NCBI RefSeq assembly: GCF_001761385.1
Contig: NZ_CP017476.1
Location: forward strand, 372,001-436,000
From: Hydrogenophaga crassostreae
GTDB lineage: Bacteria > Pseudomonadota > Gammaproteobacteria > Burkholderiales > Burkholderiaceae_C
Direction: 5' to 3'
Length of the DNA stretch: 64,000 bases
The notes below the pieces were generated by a model that saw nothing but the letters and a program-made list of their open reading frames with translations, was not told the DNA's origin and searched no databases. Each line of letters opens with the position of its first letter. The stretch's first letter is position 1. Shown one piece after another: positions 33,449-41,094 of this stretch. The position numbers and the translations under genes are program-made.

Positions 33449-33485
33449 AAAAAGCGACCGACAATCTCGGTCGCTTTTTCTTTTT
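33449..33485 (+). terminator. Terminator of the S10 operon
   Basis: AAAAAGCGACCGA (33449-33461) and TCGGTCGCTTTTT (33467-33479) form a 13-pair stem with a five-base loop and a T-rich tail. Confidence 0.95.
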
Positions 33486-33546
33486 CTGGCCTCAGTTTTT
33501 TTGGGGCTGCAACAATGGTCTTGCGACCACACACAAGGAGTACCCC

Positions 33547-34053
33547 ATGATTCAAGTAGGCGAAAAAATCCCTGCAACGGTGTTGATGGAATATGTGGAA
33601 GTCGAGGGCAATGGGTGCAGTATTGGCCCTAACCCGGTGGATACCACCAAGGCCACAGCTGGCAAAACCATTGCCTTGTTCGCGCTGCCCGGGGCCTTCA
33701 CACCCACCTGTTCCGCGCAACACGTTCCGGGCTATGTGGCCCAGTTTGATGCATTCAAGGCCGCAGGTGTGGACGAAATTTGGTGCGTGAGTGTGAACGA
33801 TGCCTTTGTGATGGGTGCCTGGGCGAGGGATCAAAAGACGGGAACGAAGGTTCGCATGCTGGCCGATGGCGATGCCGCTTTTGCCAAGGCCACGGGCTTG
33901 ACGCTGGATCTCACCGGCAAGGGTCTGGGCTTGCGCAGCAACCGCTACTCGATGCTGGTCAAGGACGGTGTGGTGACCACGCTCAATATCGAGGGCCCCG
34001 GGAAATTTGAGGTCAGTGACGCCGCAACGTTGCTGGCCCAGGCGAAGGCCTGA
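33547..34053 (+). CDS. Peroxiredoxin, Prx5/AhpC-TSA redoxin type
   Basis: The 168-residue protein has the peroxidatic cysteine Cys55 in P-G-A-F-T-P-T-C-S and the later W-A-R-D-Q and R-S-N-R-Y-S-M-L-V-K-D segments of the Prx5 group. It reduces hydrogen peroxide and alkyl hydroperoxides. Cys24 may be the resolving residue, or glutathione/glutaredoxin may resolve it. The ATG at 33547 follows AAGGAG. It has its own position after the ribosomal terminator, and another terminator follows. Confidence 0.92.
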   Translation: MIQVGEKIPATVLMEYVEVEGNGCSIGPNPVDTTKATAGKTIALFALPGAFTPTCSAQHVPGYVAQFDAFKAAGVDEIWCVSVNDAFVMGAWARDQKTGTKVRMLADGDAAFAKATGLTLDLTGKGLGLRSNRYSMLVKDGVVTTLNIEGPGKFEVSDAATLLAQAKA

Positions 34054-34097
34054 TTGCTCTGCGCCGGTTGTTGGCGCTTCCCCTTTTCTAGTGACGG

Positions 34098-34131
34098 AAG
34101 GCCGCTGCATATTCTTGCAGCGGCCTTATTT
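34098..34131 (+). terminator. Terminator between peroxiredoxin and GNAT genes
   Basis: AAGGCCGCTGCA (34098-34109) pairs with TGCAGCGGCCTT (34116-34127), followed by ATTTT. The genes converge here, so it may serve both strands. Confidence 0.85.
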
Positions 34132-34142
34132 TGTGGCGGGCG

Positions 34143-34658
34143 CTAGCTGTTCGAGCTGTGCACCAGATCGGCGAGAAGATAGTGCGCGCCTGGTATAGGG
34201 TTGTGATAGTAGGGTGCAACTTCCACAAAGCCCGCCTCTTGATAGAGGGCGCGGGCGGTCTCCATTTCGCTCAAGGTGTCCAGCAACATGGTGGCGTAAC
34301 CGGCTATCTGGGCCTGCATCATGATGCGCTCGACCAATTGGCGACCCAGGCCGAACCCGCGAAATGCAGGACGAACAAACAAGCGTTTCATCTCGCAGGC
34401 GTTCACATGATCGCTGCTGACCATCGACCGCAGGCCGCAACAGCCAGCAGGCGCTCCGTCAACCAACGCCAGAAAAATTGCACCCATGGGCTCGGTGTAG
34501 TCGCCTGGCAGGTTCGCCAGTTCTTCGTCAAAGCCCTGAAAGCACAGGTCAATATCGAGAGAAGCCTGGTAGTCGAGGAACAATGCACGAACGGCTTCGA
34601 TATCAGCTGGGGTATCGGCCAGTCGCATCTCAATTGCGGCAGAGGAGAGGGCGGTCAT
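34143..34658 (-). CDS. GNAT-family N-acetyltransferase
   Basis: The 171-residue protein has the acetyl-CoA-binding segment R-P-A-F-R-G-F-G-L-G-R-Q-L near residues 95-107, preceded by K-R-L-F-V and followed by D-T-L-S-E-M-x-x-A-x-x-L-Y-x-x-x-G-F. This is the standard GNAT order. The acceptor is unknown. It is convergent with the peroxiredoxin gene and lies 45 bases downstream of the cytochrome b gene on the same strand. Confidence 0.85.
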   Translation of the reverse strand: MTALSSAAIEMRLADTPADIEAVRALFLDYQASLDIDLCFQGFDEELANLPGDYTEPMGAIFLALVDGAPAGCCGLRSMVSSDHVNACEMKRLFVRPAFRGFGLGRQLVERIMMQAQIAGYATMLLDTLSEMETARALYQEAGFVEVAPYYHNPIPGAHYLLADLVHSSNS

Positions 34659-34703
34659 GGAACTCGGGGCAAGACAGGCGGGGAACCACTATACGACAGC
34701 GCT

Positions 34704-35378
34704 CTAAAAGCCACTGGAAGCACCGAACTCGATCAGCCGGTTCACGCCATAGGCACACAGCAACAGAAGGCCAAGCGCCAGCAGGCGGGTGGCTGCCGTG
34801 TCCTTGCTGGGTTCGACGGGCGTGGATAGAACCTTGTCGCCAGCGAACATGGGGCGAACCAGATCCTCTTTCCTGACCCATTTGTAATAGGCAATCGCCA
34901 GCAGGTGGAGGGCAACCAAAACGATCAGAATCACCTTGCCCACTTCCTTGTGGTAACCCGTCGCCAACGACACGGTATCACCTGAGACCAGGGCTGAAAG
35001 CGGGCCTGCAAAAGCAATATCGTCGTCCGCGAAAAGCCCGCTGCCCACCTGCGCCAATAACACCAGCAGCATCGCGAACACAGACAGTGCGCCAGTGGGG
35101 CTGTGCCCCGCAGTGAATGTGGCCGGGCTCTCGCCGCGAAGGTGTCGCAACAACGAAGCTGGCGAGTAGACGAAGCTGACAAAGCGGGACCAGCGCCCAC
35201 CGACAAAGCCCCAACTGATGCGAAACAACAGCAGGGTCAACACACTGTAGCCAAAGCGGAAGTGCCAGTTCATGGCATTGCCGCCGATATTGGCGGTGAC
35301 CACCAGGCCGACGACGCAAATCGCCAGGGCCCAATGGAACAGGCGGGTTGGCAGGTCCCAAATACGAGTGGCATACAT
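34704..35378 (-). CDS. Cytochrome b561-type dihaem membrane protein
   Basis: The 224-residue protein has four or five membrane helices, with histidines in T-R-L-F-H-W-A and N-W-H-F-R-F-G-Y near the start and G-Y-H-K-E-V-G and A-L-H-L-L later, matching the prokaryotic b-type cytochrome fold that passes electrons between quinol and a c-type cytochrome. The ATG at 35378 gives the usual M-x-x-x-R-I-W-D-L-P-T-R start; the longer frame upstream is rejected. A cytochrome c' gene is divergent 156 bases away, a pairing seen in other proteobacteria. Confidence 0.88.
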   Translation of the reverse strand: MYATRIWDLPTRLFHWALAICVVGLVVTANIGGNAMNWHFRFGYSVLTLLLFRISWGFVGGRWSRFVSFVYSPASLLRHLRGESPATFTAGHSPTGALSVFAMLLVLLAQVGSGLFADDDIAFAGPLSALVSGDTVSLATGYHKEVGKVILIVLVALHLLAIAYYKWVRKEDLVRPMFAGDKVLSTPVEPSKDTAATRLLALGLLLLCAYGVNRLIEFGASSGF

Positions 35379-35534
35379 GGTTGAAACAGACCTATTAGGA
35401 TTGGAAAGTCCACACAATAACTGAGAGTTCCGAGGTGCTGAAGTTCCATGCGGAACTATTGCGCAACCCATACACTCCTCAACAGGTGGTTGATTGCCAC
35501 GCCAAATCACACAGTCCACATCCACGGAGGTTCT

Positions 35535-35987
35535 ATGAAACTGATGGCTACCTTGACCCTGGCCGCTGCGGCCGCCACCCTGGCTGCACCCGCCATGGCC
35601 CAATTCAAAAACGGTGAAGATGCGGTGAAGTACCGCAAAGCAGCGCTTACCGTCATGGGCAACCACTTTGCCCGGGTGGGCGCAATGGCCAGCGGCAAGC
35701 AGCCATTTGATGCCAGGGTAGCGGCTGAAAACGCCGCGCTGGTTGAAACCTTGAGCAAACTTCCATGGGCCGGGTTTGTTGCGGGTACCGATAAGGGCGA
35801 TACGCGGGCGCTGCCTGAAATCTGGACCGAAGCCGATGCCTTCAAGGCAGGGGCAGACAAGATGCAGGCGGCTGTGGCCAAGCTCAGTGCGGCGGCCAAG
35901 ACAGGCAATCTGGATGCGGTCAAAACCGCGTTCGGTGAAGCCGGCCAGACCTGCAAAGCGTGTCACGACGACTACCGCAAAGACTGA
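35535..35987 (+). CDS. Cytochrome c' (class II cytochrome c)
   Basis: The 150-residue periplasmic protein has a Sec signal peptide ending A-P-A-M-A, a four-helix bundle and a C-terminal haem site Cys140-x-x-Cys143-His144. Cytochrome c' binds NO or CO at an open haem face and protects against NO, or acts in electron transfer. The ATG at 35535 lies behind GGAGG. The preceding cytochrome b561 gene is a likely electron partner. Confidence 0.93.
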   Translation: MKLMATLTLAAAAATLAAPAMAQFKNGEDAVKYRKAALTVMGNHFARVGAMASGKQPFDARVAAENAALVETLSKLPWAGFVAGTDKGDTRALPEIWTEADAFKAGADKMQAAVAKLSAAAKTGNLDAVKTAFGEAGQTCKACHDDYRKD

Positions 35988-36008
35988 AGCGGCGCTTCAG
36001 ATCAAAAC

Positions 36009-36044
36009 AAAATGGCCAGCACGGTGAACGTTGCTGGCCATTTT
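36009..36044 (+). terminator. Terminator between cytochrome c' and TlpA genes
   Basis: AAAATGGCCAGCA (36009-36021) pairs with TGCTGGCCATTTT (36032-36044) across a ten-base loop. The genes converge here. Confidence 0.85.
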
Positions 36045-36072
36045 GCCTGTGTACCGGGCACCGGCAAAAGCG

Positions 36073-36579
36073 CTACCCCTTGCTCAGGAGCTCGCCAATC
36101 AAGGCATGCAATGCCTCCATGTTCGGTTCGCCGACAAAGCGCTTGACGATGCTGCCTTCTTTGTCGACGAGGTAAGTGGTGGGCGTGAGTTTGACATCCC
36201 CCCAGTCTTGGGCAATCTGCCCGGTGTTGTCGATCGCCACTTTGAAGGGCAACTGGCGTGACTGGGCGAAGCTCACGACCCAGTTCGGCTGGTCATAGCT
36301 CATAGCCACGGCAACTGTTTCATACCCCTGGTCCTTGAACTTGTTGTGTGTAGCAATCAGCGCAGGCATTTCCTTGACGCAGGTCACGCAGGTCGTCGCC
36401 CAAAAGTTCACCAGGGTTACCTTGCCTTTCAGGTCGGCCGTGGTGGTCTTGGATCCATCCAGCAGCACGAAGGTGGACTGAGGTGCCGCGTCGTTGGTGC
36501 TGCACCCGGTGAACGCCAGGCCGCTGGTTGCGATCAAGCCAGACAGGAGAAGCGTGCGACGCGAGGTAGGTGTAAACAT
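36073..36579 (-). CDS. TlpA-family thioredoxin-like lipoprotein
   Basis: The 168-residue protein has a twin-arginine-like N-terminus (S-R-R-T-L-L-L) and a lipobox L-A-F-T-G-C with Cys26 as lipid anchor. The thioredoxin active site is W-A-T-T-C-V-T-C (Cys64 and Cys67), and a cis-proline region L-T-P-T-T-Y follows. TlpA/ResA-type proteins reduce disulfides in the periplasm, often for cytochrome c or oxidase assembly. The next gene downstream of it on the complement is a CPFC protein. Confidence 0.9.
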   Translation of the reverse strand: MFTPTSRRTLLLSGLIATSGLAFTGCSTNDAAPQSTFVLLDGSKTTTADLKGKVTLVNFWATTCVTCVKEMPALIATHNKFKDQGYETVAVAMSYDQPNWVVSFAQSRQLPFKVAIDNTGQIAQDWGDVKLTPTTYLVDKEGSIVKRFVGEPNMEALHALIGELLSKG

Positions 36580-36702
36580 ATTGAAGCTGTGTGGCGGGCT
36601 GATTTTGAAGGGGCGTGGCCCTGATTAGGCAGTGAGAAGCTGTTGGGTCGCAAAAAGTTCCTTTGAGCGCGTTGGCCCAAGAGCTGAAAAGTGGCCAAGC
36701 GC

Positions 36703-37134
36703 CTATCTGCGCAATTTGCTTCGGGCCTCGGTCAGGCGGGCATCAAGGTACTCACCATAGAAATCGGGCACGGCAACGCCCTGCAGGCGCTCCGCCAGCT
36801 CTTCGCCCCGACTCCCGAAGAACAACACAGTGGGTGCGAATTTTGCCTTCCAGGCGGCCACCTGTTCAGCCGGACTGGACGTTTCGCCCTTGAACCCCTG
36901 CAGCAGCGTGCGCCTGTCGCGTGTGTCGAGCTGAACCGCAACAATCTCGCCCGCCTTGAGCATGGGCAACAAATGGTGTTGCCGCACCAGATCACAAAAT
37001 GGGCACCCGGGCAAGGTGGTCATCACCACCAAGGGCTCACCCTTGGACGCCGCCATCTGGGCAGCAGCGCGCAGCGAAGTCGGGGTAGGCAGCGCCAAGG
37101 AGGGCCGGGCGGCGGCCGGGGCAACAGAGGTCAT
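36703..37134 (-). CDS. Thioredoxin-like protein with CPFC active site
   Basis: The 143-residue protein has an Ala/Pro-rich first 25 residues and a thioredoxin-like fold with Cys44-Pro-Phe-Cys47 and a later A-P-T-V-L-F-F cis-proline strand. It lacks a clear signal peptide or lipobox. It lies 123 bases upstream of the tlpA-like gene on the same strand, so it may be its partner. Substrate unknown. Confidence 0.75.
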   Translation of the reverse strand: MTSVAPAAARPSLALPTPTSLRAAAQMAASKGEPLVVMTTLPGCPFCDLVRQHHLLPMLKAGEIVAVQLDTRDRRTLLQGFKGETSSPAEQVAAWKAKFAPTVLFFGSRGEELAERLQGVAVPDFYGEYLDARLTEARSKLRR

Positions 37135-37173
37135 GGTGGGAATGCCGATGGGGCGATCAAACAGGGGTGAATG

Positions 37174-38439
37174 TCAAACAATACCCCGGCGCCGGAGTTC
37201 CGACAAGCGCACGGCATCAGCGCCAAGCCAGTCCGTCAGCACTTGGGCGTTGTGCTCTCCCAGCAGCGGCGGCGGGAGGTCTTGGCGCACCGGCGTCACG
37301 CTGAGCTTCATCGGGCTGGCCACCAGCTCCACCGCATCGGCCAATGGGTGGGACCAGGTGTGCACCATTTGACGGTGCTGCACGTGAGGGTCAGCGAACA
37401 CCTCCGCCAGGTTGTTGATGGCGCCACATGGCACTTTGGCCGCTTCCAGCGCCGCCAGCCAGTCCGCCTTTCCGCGGGATTTCATGATGACCTCGAGCAC
37501 GGGAACCAGTGTGTCCCGGTGACGGACCCGGTTCTGGTTGCGGGAAAACCGTTCGTCGGTGGCCAGCTCAGGGCGACCCGCCACACCGCAAAACTTGGCG
37601 AACTGCCCGTCGTTGCCCACGGCCAGGATGAGGTGTTGCGGCTGCCCATTGGCATCGGGGGCGACCTCAAACACCTGGTACGGCACGATGTTGGCGTGGG
37701 CGTTGCCTGCTCGGCCGGGCACCTTCCCATCGGCCTTGCCGCGCACCAGGTAGTTGGCGCCCAGGTTGGCGAGCATGGCCACCTGGGTGTCCAGCAGCGC
37801 CATGTCAATGTGTTGCCCTTCACCGGTGCGCTCGGCGTGGCGCAAGGCGGCCTGGATGGCCACGGTGGCGTACAGGCCGGTGAACAGGTCGGCCACAGCC
37901 ACTCCGACTTTTTGCGGGCCGCCGCCTGGCAGGTCGTCGCGCTCGCCGGTGATGCTCATCAGGCCACCCATGCCTTGTATGGCGTAGTCGTAGCCGGCGC
38001 GTTCCTTGTAGGGGCCGGTCTGGCCAAAACCGGTAATGGAGCAATAGACGAGGCGGGGGTTGATGGCCTTCAGGCTCTCGAAGTCGAGGCCGTACCGTGC
38101 CATGTCGCCCACCTTGTAGTTCTCCACGAAGACATGGGCGTGTCCCACCAGCTCGCGAATCAAGGCCTGGCCTTCTGGATGAGCGATGTCGCAGGTAACG
38201 GAGCGCTTGTTGCGGTTCGCGCCCAGGTAATACGCCGCCTCGGCGGTATCTTGCCCATCACGACCGCATAAAAACGGAGGACCCCATCCGCGCGTGTCAT
38301 CGCCGCCAGGGTGGGTGCCGCTGGAGGGGCGCTCAACCTTGACCACGTCTGCGCCCAAATCGGCGAGGGTTTGCGTGCACCAGGGGCCTGCGAGCACGCG
38401 CGACAAATCGAGTATCCGGATACCATCCAAAGCGTTCAT
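37174..38439 (-). CDS. CaiB/BaiF-family CoA transferase
   Basis: The 421-residue family III CoA transferase has L-D-L-S-R-V-L-A-G-P-W-C-T-Q near residue 12, G-A-D-V-V-K-V-E-R-P, the catalytic aspartate in M-A-L-L-D-T-Q near residue 175, and G-Q-T-G-P-Y-K. It moves CoA between carboxylic acids. The substrate pair cannot be read from the sequence. It is divergent from a lipoprotein gene. Confidence 0.92.
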   Translation of the reverse strand: MNALDGIRILDLSRVLAGPWCTQTLADLGADVVKVERPSSGTHPGGDDTRGWGPPFLCGRDGQDTAEAAYYLGANRNKRSVTCDIAHPEGQALIRELVGHAHVFVENYKVGDMARYGLDFESLKAINPRLVYCSITGFGQTGPYKERAGYDYAIQGMGGLMSITGERDDLPGGGPQKVGVAVADLFTGLYATVAIQAALRHAERTGEGQHIDMALLDTQVAMLANLGANYLVRGKADGKVPGRAGNAHANIVPYQVFEVAPDANGQPQHLILAVGNDGQFAKFCGVAGRPELATDERFSRNQNRVRHRDTLVPVLEVIMKSRGKADWLAALEAAKVPCGAINNLAEVFADPHVQHRQMVHTWSHPLADAVELVASPMKLSVTPVRQDLPPPLLGEHNAQVLTDWLGADAVRLSELRRRGIV

Positions 38440-38501
38440 CCCGCCATTGTCGGCGACCCTGACCCGGCTGGTGAGTCAGCCCTGCTTTCTTTGGAGTATT
38501 T

Positions 38502-39029
38502 GTGGCGGTTTCGATTCGTGGTCCGGTTCTCACAGCGGCGCTGGCCTCTTGCCTTTTGGGCGCCTGCAGCCCCACTTTCAACTGGCGCGAGCTGCGCGCC
38601 GATGGCGCGCCGCTGGTGGCGCTCATGCCTTGCAAGCCCGAGACCGCCACCCGCCCGGTGCCCATGCTGGGGGAACCGACCGAGTTGCACATGCACAGCT
38701 GCGAGGCGGGTGGTCTGACCTTTGCAGTGGCCTGGGCGAAGCTGGACGACGCCACCAAGGCCGCCGAAGCGCTGGAACAATGGCAGGCGGCATCGTTGGC
38801 CTCCATCCGTGTGGTGCCTGGTGCGTCAACCGGATGGGTGATGGCATTGCCGGGGGCTACCCGGGTTCAGGGCGTCAAGGCGCAGGGCAGCGATCACCTG
38901 GGTCAGCCATTGCAAACCCAGGCTGTCTACTTCGCGCAAGGCGGCTGGGTATACCAGGCGGCGGTCTATGGCCCGAAGCTTCCCGAGCAAGCCACCACCG
39001 CGTTTTTTGATGGTTTGAACCTGCCGTGA
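38502..39029 (+). CDS. Conserved hypothetical lipoprotein
   Basis: The 175-residue protein has a signal peptide with lipobox L-L-G-A-C (Cys22) and a compact alpha/beta domain without a known motif. The start is GTG at 38502, behind a TGGAG ribosome binding site. The protein overlaps the downstream MFS gene by four bases (GTGA), so translation is coupled. I do not recognise its function. It may be an envelope partner of the transporter. Confidence 0.65.
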   Translation: MAVSIRGPVLTAALASCLLGACSPTFNWRELRADGAPLVALMPCKPETATRPVPMLGEPTELHMHSCEAGGLTFAVAWAKLDDATKAAEALEQWQAASLASIRVVPGASTGWVMALPGATRVQGVKAQGSDHLGQPLQTQAVYFAQGGWVYQAAVYGPKLPEQATTAFFDGLNLP

Positions 39030-40312
39030 GTTCGGTGGACGGACTATTGCGAGATGGTGAAAGTGGCCGCATGGCCGCTACCGAGCAACTCGGGCCGCGT
39101 GCCGCTGTGACGGTGTTTCTGACCTTCGCCTTTGCCTACTTTTTCTCCACACTGGTGCGGGCCATCACCGCCACGCTGTCGCCGACGCTGAGTGCCGAGC
39201 TGTCGCTGAGTGCGAGCGAACTGGGGCTGTTGGCCGGGGGCTACTTTTTCGGATTTGCGCTGACCCAGTTGCCCCTGGGCAGATGGCTTGACAGGTATGG
39301 GCCGCGCCGCATCAGTGTGGCATTTTTGAGTGTGGCGGTGCTGGGCTGTGTGGCGTTTGCATTGGCGACCAGCTTCACGGGCCTGCTTGCGGCGCGGGTG
39401 CTCACCGGCATGGGGGTGAGCGCCTGCCTGATGGCTCCGCTTACCGGTTACCGCCGTTGGCTCACGCCGGCGGCCCTCTTGCGGGCCAATTCATGGATGT
39501 TGATGACGGGCTCGCTGGGCATGGTGGCGGCAACCCTGCCGGTTCAGTGGCTGATGCCCCTGCTGGGGTGGCGCGGCCTGTTTTGGGTGTTGGCCGCCTT
39601 GCTGGTGGTGTGTATGGGATTGCTCGCCTGGCGGGTGCCTGCTTGGCGGCACCCCGACCCGGCCGCGGCAGGCGCAGCATTCCCAGTGGGCTACCGCCAG
39701 ATTCTGGTCCATCCCTATTTTCGACAAATGGTGCCCATCGCCTTTATCAACTATGGCGGCCTGGCAGCGGTGCAAACGCTGTGGGCGGGGCCCTGGATGG
39801 TGCGGGTCACGGGCCTTTCGGCGCAGGCGTCAGCGCAAGGGCTGTTTGCCATCAACCTGTGCATGCTGTGTGCGTTCTGGACCTGGGGGCTGATCAACCC
39901 CGGCTTGGTTCGGCGGGGCCTGGCGCCCGAGCGCTTGATCGCCTGGGGTTTGCCGATCAGCATGCTCGTGCTTGCGGGCATTGTGTGGATGGGGCCTGCG
40001 GCCGGGTGGACCATGTGGGCGCTGTTTTGTGTCAGCGGCACCTTTGTTTCCCTGTGTCAGCCCGCGGTGGCGCAGGCCCTGCCTGCGCAAGCGGCAGGCA
40101 GGGCGTTGTCGGCCTTCAATCTGGTGATTTTTGCCGGCATTTTTACCGTGCAGTGGGGCCTCGGTCTGGCCGTGGACGCACTGGGCGCACTGGGTTGGGA
40201 CACTGTGGCGAGCTTTAGGGGAGCATTTGCGGTGTTTGGGCTGTGCTGTTTGTTGGCTTATGGTGTCTTTCTCCGGGGCTACGTCAGCCAATTGCAGCGC
40301 CGGCGGGGCTAA
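39026..40312 (+). CDS. Major facilitator superfamily transporter
   Basis: The 428-residue protein has 12 predicted membrane helices and the MFS motif A segment G-R-W-L-D-R-Y-G-P-R-R after helix 2. The GTG at 39026 overlaps the lipoprotein stop; an ATG at 39071 would give a shorter form. The substrate is unknown. It precedes the PTS genes on the same strand by 12 bases and may be cotranscribed with them. Confidence 0.88.
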   Translation: MSSVDGLLRDGESGRMAATEQLGPRAAVTVFLTFAFAYFFSTLVRAITATLSPTLSAELSLSASELGLLAGGYFFGFALTQLPLGRWLDRYGPRRISVAFLSVAVLGCVAFALATSFTGLLAARVLTGMGVSACLMAPLTGYRRWLTPAALLRANSWMLMTGSLGMVAATLPVQWLMPLLGWRGLFWVLAALLVVCMGLLAWRVPAWRHPDPAAAGAAFPVGYRQILVHPYFRQMVPIAFINYGGLAAVQTLWAGPWMVRVTGLSAQASAQGLFAINLCMLCAFWTWGLINPGLVRRGLAPERLIAWGLPISMLVLAGIVWMGPAAGWTMWALFCVSGTFVSLCQPAVAQALPAQAAGRALSAFNLVIFAGIFTVQWGLGLAVDALGALGWDTVASFRGAFAVFGLCCLLAYGVFLRGYVSQLQRRRG

Positions 40313-40324
40313 ACTCTGCCAGAT

Positions 40325-40771
40325 ATGAACAGCATATTTCTCATCGCGCACGCGCCCTTGGCAACCGCCCTGCGGCAATGTGTACTGCATGTGTTCCCCG
40401 ACAGCGCAGACGATGTGGTGGCTTTGGATGTGCAACCCAATATGCCGCCCGATGAAACGCTGGCGCAGGCCCGCGCGATGATGGCGCAAGGCAAGGGTCC
40501 GAACACCTTGGTGTTGACCGACGTCTTTGGCGCGACGCCCTGCAATGTGGCGCAAAAACTGGTCGACGGGGTGCGTTCGAAACTGATCACAGGGGTCAAT
40601 CTGCCCATGCTGTTGCGCACCGTGTCGTATCGCCATGAATCCCTGGATGCACTGGTTTCACGAGCCATGATCGGTGGCACACAGGGTGTGATGCACGTGG
40701 CGGTAACCGCTCCTCAAAATCAAGCCAATCGCAGTGTCAATGATCAAAAACAACATCACCATCAGCAATAG
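40325..40771 (+). CDS. PTS system mannose-type EIIA domain protein
   Basis: The 148-residue protein has the EIIA-Man fold: M-N-S-I-F-L-I-A-H-A with the phosphorylated His9, and L-T-D-V-F-G-A-T-P-C-N-V-A near residue 65. It takes phosphate from HPr. No EIIB/EIIC/EIID permease genes are present, so it probably acts in regulation. In other betaproteobacteria such proteins are linked to control of PHB and carbon metabolism. It overlaps the HPr gene. Confidence 0.9.
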   Translation: MNSIFLIAHAPLATALRQCVLHVFPDSADDVVALDVQPNMPPDETLAQARAMMAQGKGPNTLVLTDVFGATPCNVAQKLVDGVRSKLITGVNLPMLLRTVSYRHESLDALVSRAMIGGTQGVMHVAVTAPQNQANRSVNDQKQHHHQQ

Positions 40772-41009
40772 GCTGGGCCTGCATGCCCGTGCCTCGGCCA
40801 AGCTCACCAAGATCGCAGGAAGTCACCAGTGTGAGGTCTGGATGACGCGGGGCGACCGCCGCATCAACGCGAAAAGCATCATGGGTGTGATGATGCTTGC
40901 CGCTGGAGTGGGCAGCGAAGTCGAAATTGAAACCGATGGCGTCGACGAACAGGCCTGCATGGACGGTTTGCTGGCACTGATCAATGACAAATTCGGGGAA
41001 GGGGAATGA
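40740..41009 (+). CDS. ptsH: Phosphocarrier protein HPr
   Basis: The 89-residue protein has the active-site histidine His15 in G-L-H-A-R-A-S and the regulatory serine Ser46 in A-K-S-I-M-G, the site used by HPr kinase/phosphorylase. It passes phosphate from EI to EIIA. The ATG at 40740 overlaps the previous gene by 32 bases. ptsI follows after 85 bases. Confidence 0.95.
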   Translation: MIKNNITISNRLGLHARASAKLTKIAGSHQCEVWMTRGDRRINAKSIMGVMMLAAGVGSEVEIETDGVDEQACMDGLLALINDKFGEGE

Positions 41010-41094
41010 ACATCGCCCCGCACGCCGCTGTTGCGATCGCATCCCTTGCGCCACCGACACGCTTCGTTGGACAGCCTACTGGTTTGAATAAACG

